This document shows positions 1 to 7,934 of a stretch of DNA of 64,000 nucleotides, in pieces. The notes below the pieces were generated by a model. It was not told where the DNA came from and made no database searches. It saw only the letters and a program-made list of their open reading frames with translations. The stretch is from HLUCCA09 sp965277275 (lineage in GTDB: Bacteria > Pseudomonadota > Alphaproteobacteria > Rhodobacterales > Rhodobacteraceae), in the NCBI GenBank assembly GCA_965277275.1, contig CBDICG010000001.1, positions 248,001 to 312,000 of the forward strand. The letters are read 5' to 3'. How positions within the stretch are numbered: the first letter of the stretch is position 1; each line of letters starts with the position of its first letter. Position numbers and translations under genes: made by a program.

Positions 1-573
1 ATCTCGGGCGGCGGCTCCAACATGGTGAAGCTCGTCGAGGCGTTGCAGGAGCGGCCCGACCTCGCCACCCCAGCGCTCGTCCTCTCAAATGTCCCGGATG
101 CTGGTGGTCTGCAGAAGGCCGAGGCGCTCGGCGTGTCGACATGCACGATCGATCACCGCGCCTATCGCGGTGACAGGTCCGGCTTTGAGGCCGAGCTCAC
201 GAAAGCCCTCGACGCCGCCGCCGCGGACGTCGTCTGCCTCGCCGGCTTCATGCGCATTCTGACGCCGCCCTTTGTGGCGCACTTCGCCGGACGGATCCTC
301 AACATCCACCCGTCGCTGCTGCCGAAGTACAAGGGCCTTCACACCCATGCGCGCGCGATCAAGGCGGGAGACCGCGAGCACGGCTGCACCGTGCATCTCG
401 TGACACCCGAGCTCGATGATGGCCCGATCCTGGGGCAAGCCACCGTCCCGATACTGCCGGGCGACACTGCCGATGCGCTGGCGGCACGGGTCCTGCCGAT
501 GGAGCATCGGCTCTACCCGCAAGTGCTGATGCGCTATCTCGAAGGGATCCGGGCGCCTGTCCTGCTGCGCTGA
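1..573 (+). CDS. purN: Phosphoribosylglycinamide formyltransferase, 5' partial
   Basis: Transfers a formyl group from 10-formyl-THF to glycinamide ribonucleotide, the third step of purine synthesis in the cytoplasm. The frame is open from base 1 and begins ISGGGSNM, the family's N-terminal nucleotide-binding loop, so only about ten residues are missing upstream. The formyltransferase signature NIHPSLLPKYKG carries the catalytic Asn and His, and the later ELDDGPIL segment supplies the catalytic Asp. The ATG at 22 is inside this conserved region and is not the start. In this group purN usually follows purM, which would lie just outside the window. Confidence 0.95.
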   Translation: MSGGGSNMVKLVEALQERPDLATPALVLSNVPDAGGLQKAEALGVSTCTIDHRAYRGDRSGFEAELTKALDAAAADVVCLAGFMRILTPPFVAHFAGRILNIHPSLLPKYKGLHTHARAIKAGDREHGCTVHLVTPELDDGPILGQATVPILPGDTADALAARVLPMEHRLYPQVLMRYLEGIRAPVLLR

Positions 574-670
574 CCTTTCGCTTTTGCGCATTTGGCGCTA
601 GGCAGGCCGAACCGCCACATTGGCGCGCGTGCCGCGCCGTTCCTCCGTCGCCCAAGGGAGCCCCCGCTCT

Positions 671-1825
671 ATGCGCACCCTGACCACCACCGACGCGTTG
701 GCCGCATTCTGTGCCGAGGCGGCCAATGGGCCGTATGTTACTGTAGACACGGAATTTTTACGTGAGCGAACCTATTGGTCGAAGCTCTGCCTGGTGCAAC
801 TTGCACTGCCCGGGGACGGCGAAGCCGTGCTGGTGGATCCGATTCTCGGCGAGGACATGTCGCTCGAGCCGCTCTATGAGCTGATGCGTCAGCCCGGGGT
901 GGTGAAGGTGTTTCATGCCGCGCGTCAGGATCTCGAGATCCTTCACCATGAGGGAGGGGTCCTGCCGGATCCGCTTTTTGATACACAGGTCGCCGCGATG
1001 GTGTGTGGCTTCGGCGAGCAGGTCGGGTACGAGACCCTCGTGCGGCGGATCGCGAAGGGAAGCGTCGACAAGACCTCCCGCTTTACCGACTGGTCCCGGC
1101 GCCCGCTGACCGACGCGCAGAAGGAGTACGCGCTGGCGGACGTCACGCATCTGCGACTGATCTACGAATACCTCGCCAACGAACTCGAGCGCACCGGACG
1201 TACCAAGTGGGTTCGCGAGGAACTCGCCGTCCTGATGGATCCGGGGACCTACGTCATCGAGCCCGAACACGCGTGGCGGCGCGTCAAGACACGGACCAAT
1301 TCCGGCCGGTTCCTGGCCATCGTCGCGGAACTCGCGCGGTTTCGCGAGACCCATGCCCAGGAGCGCAACATCCCGCGCAATCGCGTCTTCAAGGACGATG
1401 CCTTGCTCGAGCTCGCATCGACCAAGCCCGGCTCGCTCTCTGATCTGGGACGCTCGCGCCTGTTGCTGCGCGAGGCGCGCAAGGGGGCGATTGCTGACGG
1501 GATCCTCGAAGCTGTTGCCGCTGGTCTGGCCCGCGATCGCGCAGAGTGGCCAGAGCTTGATGACCGGCGCGACAGGCTTCAGGTCAACCCCGCGCTCGCC
1601 GATCTGCTGCGCGTCTTGCTCAAGGCCAAGGCGGAGCATTCCGGCGTTGCCCAAAAGCTCATAGCTTCGGCCGCCGATCTCGATGCGATCTCGGCCGGTG
1701 AGCGCGATGTGCCGGCGCTGCGCGGGTGGCGCAACGAGGTCTTCGGCGCGGATGCGCTACGCCTGTGCAACGGCGAGATTGCCCTCGCCGCCAAAGGTGC
1801 CAAGGTCGAAGTGGTCACGCTCTGA
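671..1825 (+). CDS. rnd: Ribonuclease D
   Basis: 3'-5' exoribonuclease of the DEDDy class that trims tRNA and other stable RNA 3' ends. 384 aa, the usual length. Exo I is VDTEF (Asp26, Glu28), Exo II is FHAARQDLE and Exo III is YALADVTHL, which supplies the Tyr and last Asp. A C-terminal HRDC-like region follows (about residues 210-290). The ATG at 671 is chosen because MRTLTTTD runs straight into the fold and an AAGGGAG Shine-Dalgarno lies about ten bases upstream; the frame can be extended to 620 but the extra residues look non-coding. Confidence 0.93.
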   Translation: MRTLTTTDALAAFCAEAANGPYVTVDTEFLRERTYWSKLCLVQLALPGDGEAVLVDPILGEDMSLEPLYELMRQPGVVKVFHAARQDLEILHHEGGVLPDPLFDTQVAAMVCGFGEQVGYETLVRRIAKGSVDKTSRFTDWSRRPLTDAQKEYALADVTHLRLIYEYLANELERTGRTKWVREELAVLMDPGTYVIEPEHAWRRVKTRTNSGRFLAIVAELARFRETHAQERNIPRNRVFKDDALLELASTKPGSLSDLGRSRLLLREARKGAIADGILEAVAAGLARDRAEWPELDDRRDRLQVNPALADLLRVLLKAKAEHSGVAQKLIASAADLDAISAGERDVPALRGWRNEVFGADALRLCNGEIALAAKGAKVEVVTL

Positions 1826-1834
1826 CGGTTGCGC

Positions 1835-2785
1835 TTACCCGGTGAGAGTTTCCCGGAATGCGACCACCTCTGCCGATGTTGGCGGCACGCAACCGACCCG
1901 GGTACATGTCAGGGCGGCAGCCGACATGGCTCTTTCGAGAAGCTCGCCCACCGTATCGTCCGGCAGGGCAGACAAGGCGTCTTTGGTGGTCAATCCGTGG
2001 GTGGCGAGCCCGGCCAGAAGGTAGCCCGTGATCGTGTCGCCAGCGCCCACGGTGTCGGCCACGTCAACCTTGGGCGGCGCGCGAAAGACATGCGCGGTGG
2101 CCGTAAATGCCTCCGCACCGTCCGCGCCGTGGGTCACTGTTACAAGCCCTGTGCCACGCGCAAGCTGGGCCGCCGCGAAGTCACTCGGCGATGTGCCCGG
2201 CGAAAGGAATTCCAGATCCTCGTCAGAGATCTTCACCACGCCGCACAGATCGACGAGGCTCCTGATCCGTGTCCGCCACGCATCAGGGTCAGGTGTCATT
2301 CCCGGGCGCGCGTTTGGATCGATGGACAAGGTCGCACGGTCTGCAACAGCAGCCGCATAGCGCGTGATGTTTTCCGCGCCCGGAGCGTCGATCAGCGAGA
2401 TGGACCCCAGTCCGAGGATGTCTCCCGGCTTGCCGGGAAAGGTCGCCGGATCCGGATCTATCTGGCTCGTTGATGACAAGGCATTGAAGAACGCGTAGCG
2501 CGCATTGCCTTCGTGGAGTTCGACAAAGGCAAGGGTGCTGGGATCGTCTGAGCGCGGCGTGTGGGAAGTGTCGATGCCATGTGCATCGAGGTCCGCAAGA
2601 AGCCGATCTCCGAACAAGTCCGTCGAGACAGCCCCAAGGAACCCGACTTCGGCGCCTGCAAGCGCGGCGGCTTTGGTGGCGTTGAACGGAGACCCGCCGC
2701 AATGGGGGGCAAACGCCTCCCCGCCGGTGGAGGCTGTCGGCACGAAATCAATCAGCGCCTCGCCGAGAAACCAGAGCTTTGCCAT
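1835..2785 (-). CDS. PfkB-family sugar kinase, fructokinase-like
   Basis: ATP-dependent carbohydrate kinase of the ribokinase/PfkB fold, 316 aa. The N-terminus (LWFLGEALIDFVP, then CGGSPFNATKAAA) has the sugar-binding GG motif, and the C-terminal VADTVGAGDT box carries the catalytic Asp. The layout is closest to bacterial fructokinases, but 2-keto-3-deoxygluconate kinases share these motifs. It lies 78 bases downstream of the KDPG aldolase gene on the same strand and is probably co-transcribed with it. If the two work together, KDG kinase activity feeding the aldolase is an alternative to fructose phosphorylation. Family assignment is firm; substrate is inferred. Confidence 0.85.
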   Translation of the reverse strand: MAKLWFLGEALIDFVPTASTGGEAFAPHCGGSPFNATKAAALAGAEVGFLGAVSTDLFGDRLLADLDAHGIDTSHTPRSDDPSTLAFVELHEGNARYAFFNALSSTSQIDPDPATFPGKPGDILGLGSISLIDAPGAENITRYAAAVADRATLSIDPNARPGMTPDPDAWRTRIRSLVDLCGVVKISDEDLEFLSPGTSPSDFAAAQLARGTGLVTVTHGADGAEAFTATAHVFRAPPKVDVADTVGAGDTITGYLLAGLATHGLTTKDALSALPDDTVGELLERAMSAAALTCTRVGCVPPTSAEVVAFRETLTG

Positions 2786-2863
2786 GTCATCCTTCGTTGG
2801 CTGAGCGGGAACCCACGGTCGCGTCGGTGACCCGCGATGTCAAGTTTGCTGGGGAGGCACCCG

Positions 2864-3511
2864 CTATGCCGTACCCCGGATTTCGGCGACGCGTGCCACC
2901 GCAGCGCGTGCATTCGCAGCGATCTGCGACCAGTTTCCAGCGGCGATGTCGGCACGTGTAGCGATCCAGGTTCCGCCGACGGCGCGCACCTCTGGGATGG
3001 ACAACCAGTCCGACAGCGTGTCGAGCGTGACGCCGCCCGTCGGGTTGAAGCCGAGGCCCGTGTGCGAATACGGCCCGGCGACACTCTTGAGCATCTTCGG
3101 CCCGCCCGCAGGAGCCGCCGGAAAGAATTTGACGAACGAACACCCGGCCTTGAGCGCCGCCTGAAGATCCGAAGGCGTCATGATGCCCGGGGCGAACGGC
3201 AGCCCTTTTTGAGCGGCATGTGTGAGCGTCTCGGGATCCAGACCAGGCGCCAGGCCGAACTGCGCGCCCGCATCGGCGGCGGCATCGACCTGCGCATTTG
3301 TCAGCACGGTTCCTGCACCGACGCGCACATCCGGCCGATCCTTTGCAATGGCCGCGATCGCGCTTCGGGCCGCATCGGTGCGGAAAGTGATCTCCGCAAC
3401 AGGGAGCCCCCCCTCGATCAGCGCGTCCGCGAGAGGGATCGCTTGTGCCGCATCGTCGATGGCGATGACCGGTACGACACCGAATTCTGCAAGCCTGTCA
3501 AAGATGGCCAT
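2864..3511 (-). CDS. eda: 2-dehydro-3-deoxy-phosphogluconate aldolase (KDPG/KHG aldolase)
   Basis: Class I aldolase that splits KDPG into pyruvate and glyceraldehyde-3-phosphate in the Entner-Doudoroff pathway. 215 aa, standard length. Residues seen: Glu40 and Arg44 in AEITFRT, the GAGTVL loop, Schiff-base Lys128 in SFVKFFPA, and the phosphate-binding GFNPTGGV segment. The ATG at 3511 is preceded by an AGGAGG Shine-Dalgarno. It is the promoter-proximal gene of a short minus-strand operon with the PfkB kinase. A LacI-type operator at 3569-3582 lies just upstream, so sugar-responsive control is likely. Confidence 0.93.
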   Translation of the reverse strand: MAIFDRLAEFGVVPVIAIDDAAQAIPLADALIEGGLPVAEITFRTDAARSAIAAIAKDRPDVRVGAGTVLTNAQVDAAADAGAQFGLAPGLDPETLTHAAQKGLPFAPGIMTPSDLQAALKAGCSFVKFFPAAPAGGPKMLKSVAGPYSHTGLGFNPTGGVTLDTLSDWLSIPEVRAVGGTWIATRADIAAGNWSQIAANARAAVARVAEIRGTA

Positions 3512-3568
3512 TCTCGCCTCCTGTCACTGGGGCTGTGGAGCATGCCGGATGGCGGCTCCTCCGTACCC

Positions 3569-3582
3569 TGTTAGCGCTCACA
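3569..3582. promoter_or_regulatory. LacI/GalR-family operator
   Basis: The 14-mer TGTTAGCGCTCACA differs from the perfect palindrome TGTTAGCGCTAACA at one position and has the central CG flanked by inverted GTTAG-type arms, the classic LacI-family layout. It sits between the divergent aldolase (start 3511) and 3-epimerase (start 3689) genes and could control both. No LacI-family regulator is encoded in this window, so the binding protein would be elsewhere. Confidence 0.7.
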
Positions 3583-3688
3583 AGATCCACCCCTAATTTT
3601 CTTCCGATGCAGGATCTTGGGCTGCCAACTTGTGCGCCGAAATGCCATGCTCGACGCATCGGCAGGTTCGGGAGGAGAAGGACGCGAC

Positions 3689-4537
3689 ATGCAAGGCTTC
3701 GGGATTCATTCGAGTATCTGGACGATGCGCTGGACACCAGACGCGGCGGAGTACGCGGTCGGAGAAGCTGTCACCTACGGGTTCGATTTCGTCGAGGTCG
3801 CGCTGCTCGACCCGCCGATCGTGGATGCCGCGCACTCCAGAGCATTGTTCGAGAAGGCGGGGATCTCGGCTGTCTGCTCATTGGGTCTGCCCGAAGCATG
3901 CTGGCCCTCGCGCGATTCCGAAGCGGGCGCCACCTTTCTCAAGACAGCGCTCGACAAGGCGGCAGAAATGGGCGCGGAGGCGCTCACGGGGGTAACCTAT
4001 GGCGGTATTGGCGAACGCACGGGGTTGCCCCCAACGCAGGATGAGCTTGACGGAGTTGCCCGCTGTCTGGAAGACGCGGCTCGCCATGCCAAGGGCCTAG
4101 GGATCGCGTTCGGGATCGAGCCAGTCAATCGCTACGAAACCCACCTGATCAATACCGGGGCGCAAGCCGTTGATATGGTGGAGAGGATTGGATCTGCAGA
4201 GATCTTCGTCCATCTCGACACCTACCACATGAACATCGAGGAGAAGGGCGCTGCCAACGGAATCCTCTCGGCCCGGGACCACCTGCGATACATCCACCTC
4301 TCCGAGTCCGATCGCGGCACGCCCGGTGCGGGAACATGCGACTGGGACGAGATCTTCGCGACGCTTGCTGCGGTCGGATTCAAGGGGGGCCTCGCCATGG
4401 AGAGCTTCATCAACATGCCGCCCGAGCTCGCCTACGGTCTGTCCATTTGGCGCCCTGTGGCCGAGAGCCGTCAGGCCGTCATAGAAGAGGGCTTGCCGTT
4501 TCTACGCAATAAAGCGCGGCAATACGGCTTGGTCTGA
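3689..4537 (+). CDS. Ketose 3-epimerase (D-tagatose/D-allulose 3-epimerase family)
   Basis: TIM-barrel sugar epimerase that interconverts ketohexoses at C3 with a divalent metal. 282 aa. The four metal ligands are visible as Glu144 (GIEPVNRYE), Asp177 (HLDTYH), His203 (YIHLSES) and Glu238 (AMESF); each is exactly eight positions before its counterpart in Pseudomonas cichorii D-tagatose 3-epimerase (152, 185, 211, 246). The start at 3689 has a strong GGAGGAGAAGG upstream; the open frame begins at 3617 but lacks such a site. It is divergent from eda and shares the LacI-type operator region. The exact ketose is not determinable from sequence. Confidence 0.85.
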   Translation: MQGFGIHSSIWTMRWTPDAAEYAVGEAVTYGFDFVEVALLDPPIVDAAHSRALFEKAGISAVCSLGLPEACWPSRDSEAGATFLKTALDKAAEMGAEALTGVTYGGIGERTGLPPTQDELDGVARCLEDAARHAKGLGIAFGIEPVNRYETHLINTGAQAVDMVERIGSAEIFVHLDTYHMNIEEKGAANGILSARDHLRYIHLSESDRGTPGAGTCDWDEIFATLAAVGFKGGLAMESFINMPPELAYGLSIWRPVAESRQAVIEEGLPFLRNKARQYGLV

Positions 4538-4613
4538 CTGTCGCCCAAATGATTTCTTAAACAATGCCTTGTGGCCTGTTTCTCATGTGAATTTCATCGG
4601 TGGCGATGATGCG

Positions 4614-5468
4614 TCAGCTGCTCCAATTCCACGCCACGACGTCTTGGCGCTGTGTTCCCAACCCGTCGATCCCAAGGGTCATGACCTGTCCCGCCCTCAG
4701 GTAGGGCTTGCTCTCCTGGCCCATTGCCACACCTGGAGGCGTGCCCGTCGAGATAATATCGCCCGGCTGCAATGACATGAACTGGCTGATGTAGTGCACC
4801 AGATGTGCCACGCCGTAGACCATCGTCTTCGTCGATCCATCCTGCCAGCGATGCCCGTCTACCGCGAGCCACATGGAAAGGGACTGAGGATCGGAGATCT
4901 CGTCTGCCGTGACCATCCACGGGCCGGTTGGGCCAAAACTGTCGGCTGACTTGCCCTTCACCCACTGGCCTGCGCGCTCTTGCTGAAAAGCCCGCTCGGA
5001 CACATCATTGACGATGCAATAGCCAGCAACGTGCTCCATCGCATCACTTTCGTCGACATAGGCCGCGGGTCGGCCGATCACGACGCCCAGTTCGACCTCC
5101 CAATCGGTTTTGGTCGAGCCGCGCGGGATACGGACGGGATCATTCGGGCCGCAGATCGCCGAGGTTGCCTTCATGAAGAGAACGGGCTCGGGCGGCACCT
5201 CCATCCCGGATTCCGCGGCGTGGTCTGCATAGTTCAGACCGACGCACACCATCTTGCCAATGCCACCGACACAGGGGCCAAGGCGCGCGCCCTCGGGCAC
5301 CGCCGGAAGCGACGTCGCGTCGACACTGCGCAACGCGTCCAGCCCCTCGGGCGTAAGAATATCGCCGGCAATGTCGGGAATGATGCCGGAGAGATCGCGG
5401 ACCACGCCTGCCTCATCTAGAAGGCCCGGTTTCTCCGCGCCGGACGTCCCGTACCGCAAGAGCTTCAT
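4614..5468 (-). CDS. FAH-family hydrolase, probable 2,4-diketo-3-deoxy-L-fuconate/rhamnonate hydrolase
   Basis: Member of the fumarylacetoacetate hydrolase superfamily, 284 aa. Metal-binding Glu124 and Glu126 (DWEVELGVV), Asp155 (VNDVSER) and the YADHA histidine at 83 are present. It is 13 bases downstream of a DHRS6-like dehydrogenase on the same strand. That SDR plus FAH pair is the hallmark of the non-phosphorylated L-fucose and L-rhamnose routes, where the dehydrogenase makes a 2,4-diketo-3-deoxy acid and the FAH enzyme cleaves it to pyruvate and lactate. The ATG at 5468 begins MKLLRYG, the usual N-terminus; the frame upstream of it lies inside the dehydrogenase gene. Ureidoglycolate lyase is a less likely alternative. 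Confidence 0.78.
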   Translation of the reverse strand: MKLLRYGTSGAEKPGLLDEAGVVRDLSGIIPDIAGDILTPEGLDALRSVDATSLPAVPEGARLGPCVGGIGKMVCVGLNYADHAAESGMEVPPEPVLFMKATSAICGPNDPVRIPRGSTKTDWEVELGVVIGRPAAYVDESDAMEHVAGYCIVNDVSERAFQQERAGQWVKGKSADSFGPTGPWMVTADEISDPQSLSMWLAVDGHRWQDGSTKTMVYGVAHLVHYISQFMSLQPGDIISTGTPPGVAMGQESKPYLRAGQVMTLGIDGLGTQRQDVVAWNWSS

Positions 5469-5481
5469 GTGCGTTTTCCTC

Positions 5482-6216
5482 TCAAACGTTGGTCCAGCCG
5501 CCGTCGATCGCGATCGCCTGGCCTGTGACAAAGGCGCTTTCGTCGCTCGCGAGATAGACGGCGAGGGCTGCGATTTCCTCGGCATCCGCGATGCGCCCCA
5601 TCGGTTGCCGCGCGACGAAGGCCGCGCGTGCCGCGTCGTAGTCCCCAAGCGCCTGCAAGCGTGTGTCAAGGCTGGGGGATTGGGCAGTTCCCGGGCAGAT
5701 CGCGTTGCACCGGATGCCCTTTGTCACGAAATCGGCCGCAATGGACTTTACCATCCCGATCACGGCCGCCTTCGTCGCCCCGTAGACGAAACGATTGGGG
5801 GCGGCGATGAGGCTGGAGACGGCCGACGCCACGCAAGTGATGCTGCCACCGCCATTTGCGAGCATGCCAGGAAGAAGGGCGCGCGTCACACGGTATGTCG
5901 CGCGCACATTCAATTCCACCGAAAAATCAAATGCTTCCGGGACGCAGTCGAGTATCGACCCGTGATGCACAAAACCTGCGCAGTTGAAGAGGATGTCAGG
6001 CGCCTGTGCCTGGGCGGCGAGCGCAGCGACAGCTTCGGCGTCTGTTACGTCGAGTTGCGCGGTCTTGCAGCCGAGGGCTTCAAGCGGGGCAAGCGCAGCT
6101 GGGTCAAGGTCGGTTGCCAGCACCTCAGCGCCCTCGGCGGCAAATGCGCGGGCGGTGGCGGCTCCGATCCCGGCGCCGGCGGCCGTGAGGATCGCTCTCT
6201 TCCCCTTCAGGCGCAC
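5482..6216 (-). CDS. Short-chain dehydrogenase, DHRS6-like (2-keto-3-deoxy-L-fuconate dehydrogenase type)
   Basis: NAD-dependent SDR of 244 aa. Cofactor loop TAAGAGIG (11-18), Asp36 of ATDLD selecting NAD, FNCAGFVHHGSILDC around 77-91, catalytic Ser near 131-134, Tyr145 and Lys149 (VYGATKAA). The FVHHG...LDC and CPGTAQSPSL segments are shared with the DHRS6/BDH2 group, which includes the bacterial 2-keto-3-deoxy-L-fuconate 4-dehydrogenase. A GTG start at 6216 is chosen because AAAAGGAGAG lies just upstream and VRLKGKRAIL aligns with the family N-terminus; the longer frame to 6393 adds unrelated residues. With the FAH gene downstream it forms a likely two-enzyme catabolic unit. Confidence 0.82.
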   Translation of the reverse strand: MRLKGKRAILTAAGAGIGAATARAFAAEGAEVLATDLDPAALAPLEALGCKTAQLDVTDAEAVAALAAQAQAPDILFNCAGFVHHGSILDCVPEAFDFSVELNVRATYRVTRALLPGMLANGGGSITCVASAVSSLIAAPNRFVYGATKAAVIGMVKSIAADFVTKGIRCNAICPGTAQSPSLDTRLQALGDYDAARAAFVARQPMGRIADAEEIAALAVYLASDESAFVTGQAIAIDGGWTNV

Positions 6217-6516
6217 GCGGCTCTCCTTTTGACAACGCGGATGGAATGACGGCTGTCTGACAGCTATCCGCCGTTGTTGCGAGGGCGCAAGAGAAGGATG
6301 GTACGGGGATGCGCCTCTCTTCAGATTCGCAGGGGCGCGCGCCAAAGAGGGGCATAGGGGCATGCGATCTCGTATGGCGCCACAGCAGATCACCCTCGGT
6401 GTGTATGCCAGTTCGCGGCAATTCCGGAAATGCTATGCGTTTCAGTATGGCAGCAGGGATCGTTGCCGCCTCGGGCAGATGCACCTACCCTGTGATGCGG
6501 AAGCAAGGAGAGTACG
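6217..6516. other. Divergent promoter region, no gene seen
   Basis: 300 bases between the GTG of the DHRS6-like dehydrogenase (minus) and fucU (plus). No credible reading frame. It contains the palindrome listed at 6252-6264 and an AAGGAGAG Shine-Dalgarno for fucU near 6506-6513. No clear sigma-70 -35/-10 pair could be fixed by eye. Confidence 0.6.
6252..6264. promoter_or_regulatory. Perfect 13-bp palindrome, candidate operator
   Basis: GCTGTC-T-GACAGC is a perfect inverted repeat 36 bases upstream of the dehydrogenase start. The GTC-N-GAC core with odd spacing resembles operators of GntR/FadR-type sugar-acid regulators, but no such regulator is in the window. It differs from the LacI-type site at 3569, so the two halves of the sugar island may answer to different regulators. 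Confidence 0.45.
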
Positions 6517-6972
6517 ATGCTCAAAGGGGTGGATCCGCGTCTCAACGCGGACGTGCTGTATTGTCTGAGGTCCATGGGGCATGGGGATCTGTTGGCGATC
6601 GCGGATACGAACTTTCCATCGGATTCCGTCGCCCGCGCAACAACTTACGGTAAAGTTCTGCGCATCGATAACGTGACAGCGCCGGAGGCGATCAACGCTA
6701 TCCTGTCCGTGATGCCATTGGACGACTTTGTCGAAGATCATGCGATGCGCATGGAAGTGGTCGGCCAACCGGACGACCTTCCCGCCGTGCAACGCGACGT
6801 GCAGCGCGAGATCGATGCGGCCGAAGGGCGTGCGCGGCCCATGCTCGGCATCGAGCGCTTTGATTTCTACGAACGTGCACGGGAGAGCTATGCGGTGATC
6901 CAGACCGGTGAGCGACGCTTCTACGGATGCTTCCTGCTGCGTATGGGTGTAGTTCCGCCGGAGGATAAATAA
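6517..6972 (+). CDS. fucU: L-fucose mutarotase / RbsD-FucU family protein
   Basis: Sugar mutarotase that interconverts anomers so that newly imported sugar can enter catabolism. 151 aa. The catalytic His22 is in RSMGHGDLL, and the C-terminal FYERARESYAVIQTGE...YG block is typical of FucU rather than RbsD. A good AAGGAGAG Shine-Dalgarno precedes ATG 6517. It is followed after one base by a ribokinase-type gene, so the two are co-transcribed. Together with the adjacent dehydrogenase/hydrolase pair it points to a fucose-like deoxysugar, although RbsD-type ribose mutarotation remains possible. Confidence 0.85.
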   Translation: MLKGVDPRLNADVLYCLRSMGHGDLLAIADTNFPSDSVARATTYGKVLRIDNVTAPEAINAILSVMPLDDFVEDHAMRMEVVGQPDDLPAVQRDVQREIDAAEGRARPMLGIERFDFYERARESYAVIQTGERRFYGCFLLRMGVVPPEDK

Positions 6973-6973
6973 G

Positions 6974-7900
6974 GTGGCACATGACATTGTAATATTGGGA
7001 GTTTTCGTAGCCGATACATCTTATCGTGCGGCGCGGCCGCCGCGCATGGGAGAGACGATCCTCGGCAAGTCATTCGCCCTCGGACCCGGCGGAAAGGGAT
7101 CCAACCAGGCCGTTGCGGCTGCACGCGCAGGTGGCGATGTCGCGATTTACACGAAGCTCGGCTGCGATCCCTTTGCGGACATGGCATTTTCCGTATGGAA
7201 TGATGCAGGGGTCACGTCTTTGGCCACACAGCATCCAGAGAGTTACACCGGGGCGGCGTACATCTTCATCGAAGATGGAACCGGGAACAACGCTATCATC
7301 ATTTGCCCGGGTGTAGGCGCAACCCTGTCTCCAGATGACATTGAAAAGCAGCGGAAAGTTATTGAAAGTGCAAAGGTTTTTGTAGCACAGCTAGAGCAAC
7401 CCACCGATGCGGCTCAGCGCGCGCTAGAGCTTGCAAGAGCCGCCGGCGTTACAACGGTTCTCAATCCAGCCCCTGCGGCGGAGCTTGAAGATCGCATGTT
7501 AACACTCTGTGATTACATCACTCCGAATGAGACAGAAGCAGGGGAGCTGACCGGGATCTCTGTAGATAGCGTCGATGATGCGCGTCAGGCGGCGGATATC
7601 CTGCTCGATCGAGGCGTCGGAAAGGTGATCGTCACTCTTGGCGAGAATGGGGCACTTTATCACGACAAGTCGATGTCTTTGCACACTCCCGCGGCCTCGG
7701 CCGGGGCCGTTGTCGAAACCACCGGGGCGGGAGATGCGTTCAACGGCGCTCTGGCCGTCGCGCTGTCGGAACGCTTCGCACCCGATGAGGCACTGCGGTT
7801 TGCCAATGCGGCCGCAGCGATATCCGTGACCAGACCGGGAACAGCTCCGAGCATGCCGTCTCGGTCTGAGATCGAGAATTTGCTAAAAAATACGAAATAG
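6974..7900 (+). CDS. rbsK: Ribokinase-family sugar kinase
   Basis: PfkB-fold kinase of 308 aa, closest in layout to ribokinase: GPGGKGSNQAVAAARAG near residue 37 and the ETTGAGDAFNG box with catalytic Asp254. The start is GTG at 6974, one base after the fucU stop (translational coupling), and no ATG fits the conserved N-terminus. Base composition is noticeably more AT-rich than neighbouring genes, including runs such as AAAAGCAGCGGAAAG and a TTAACA codon pair, which suggests a different history from the flanking genes. The pathway link (ribose versus a deoxy or rare sugar) is inferred only from fucU. Confidence 0.83.
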   Translation: MAHDIVILGVFVADTSYRAARPPRMGETILGKSFALGPGGKGSNQAVAAARAGGDVAIYTKLGCDPFADMAFSVWNDAGVTSLATQHPESYTGAAYIFIEDGTGNNAIIICPGVGATLSPDDIEKQRKVIESAKVFVAQLEQPTDAAQRALELARAAGVTTVLNPAPAAELEDRMLTLCDYITPNETEAGELTGISVDSVDDARQAADILLDRGVGKVIVTLGENGALYHDKSMSLHTPAASAGAVVETTGAGDAFNGALAVALSERFAPDEALRFANAAAAISVTRPGTAPSMPSRSEIENLLKNTK

Positions 7901-7934
7901 CAATGCCTTGCGAGGGAATATTCGCGTTCTTGTG

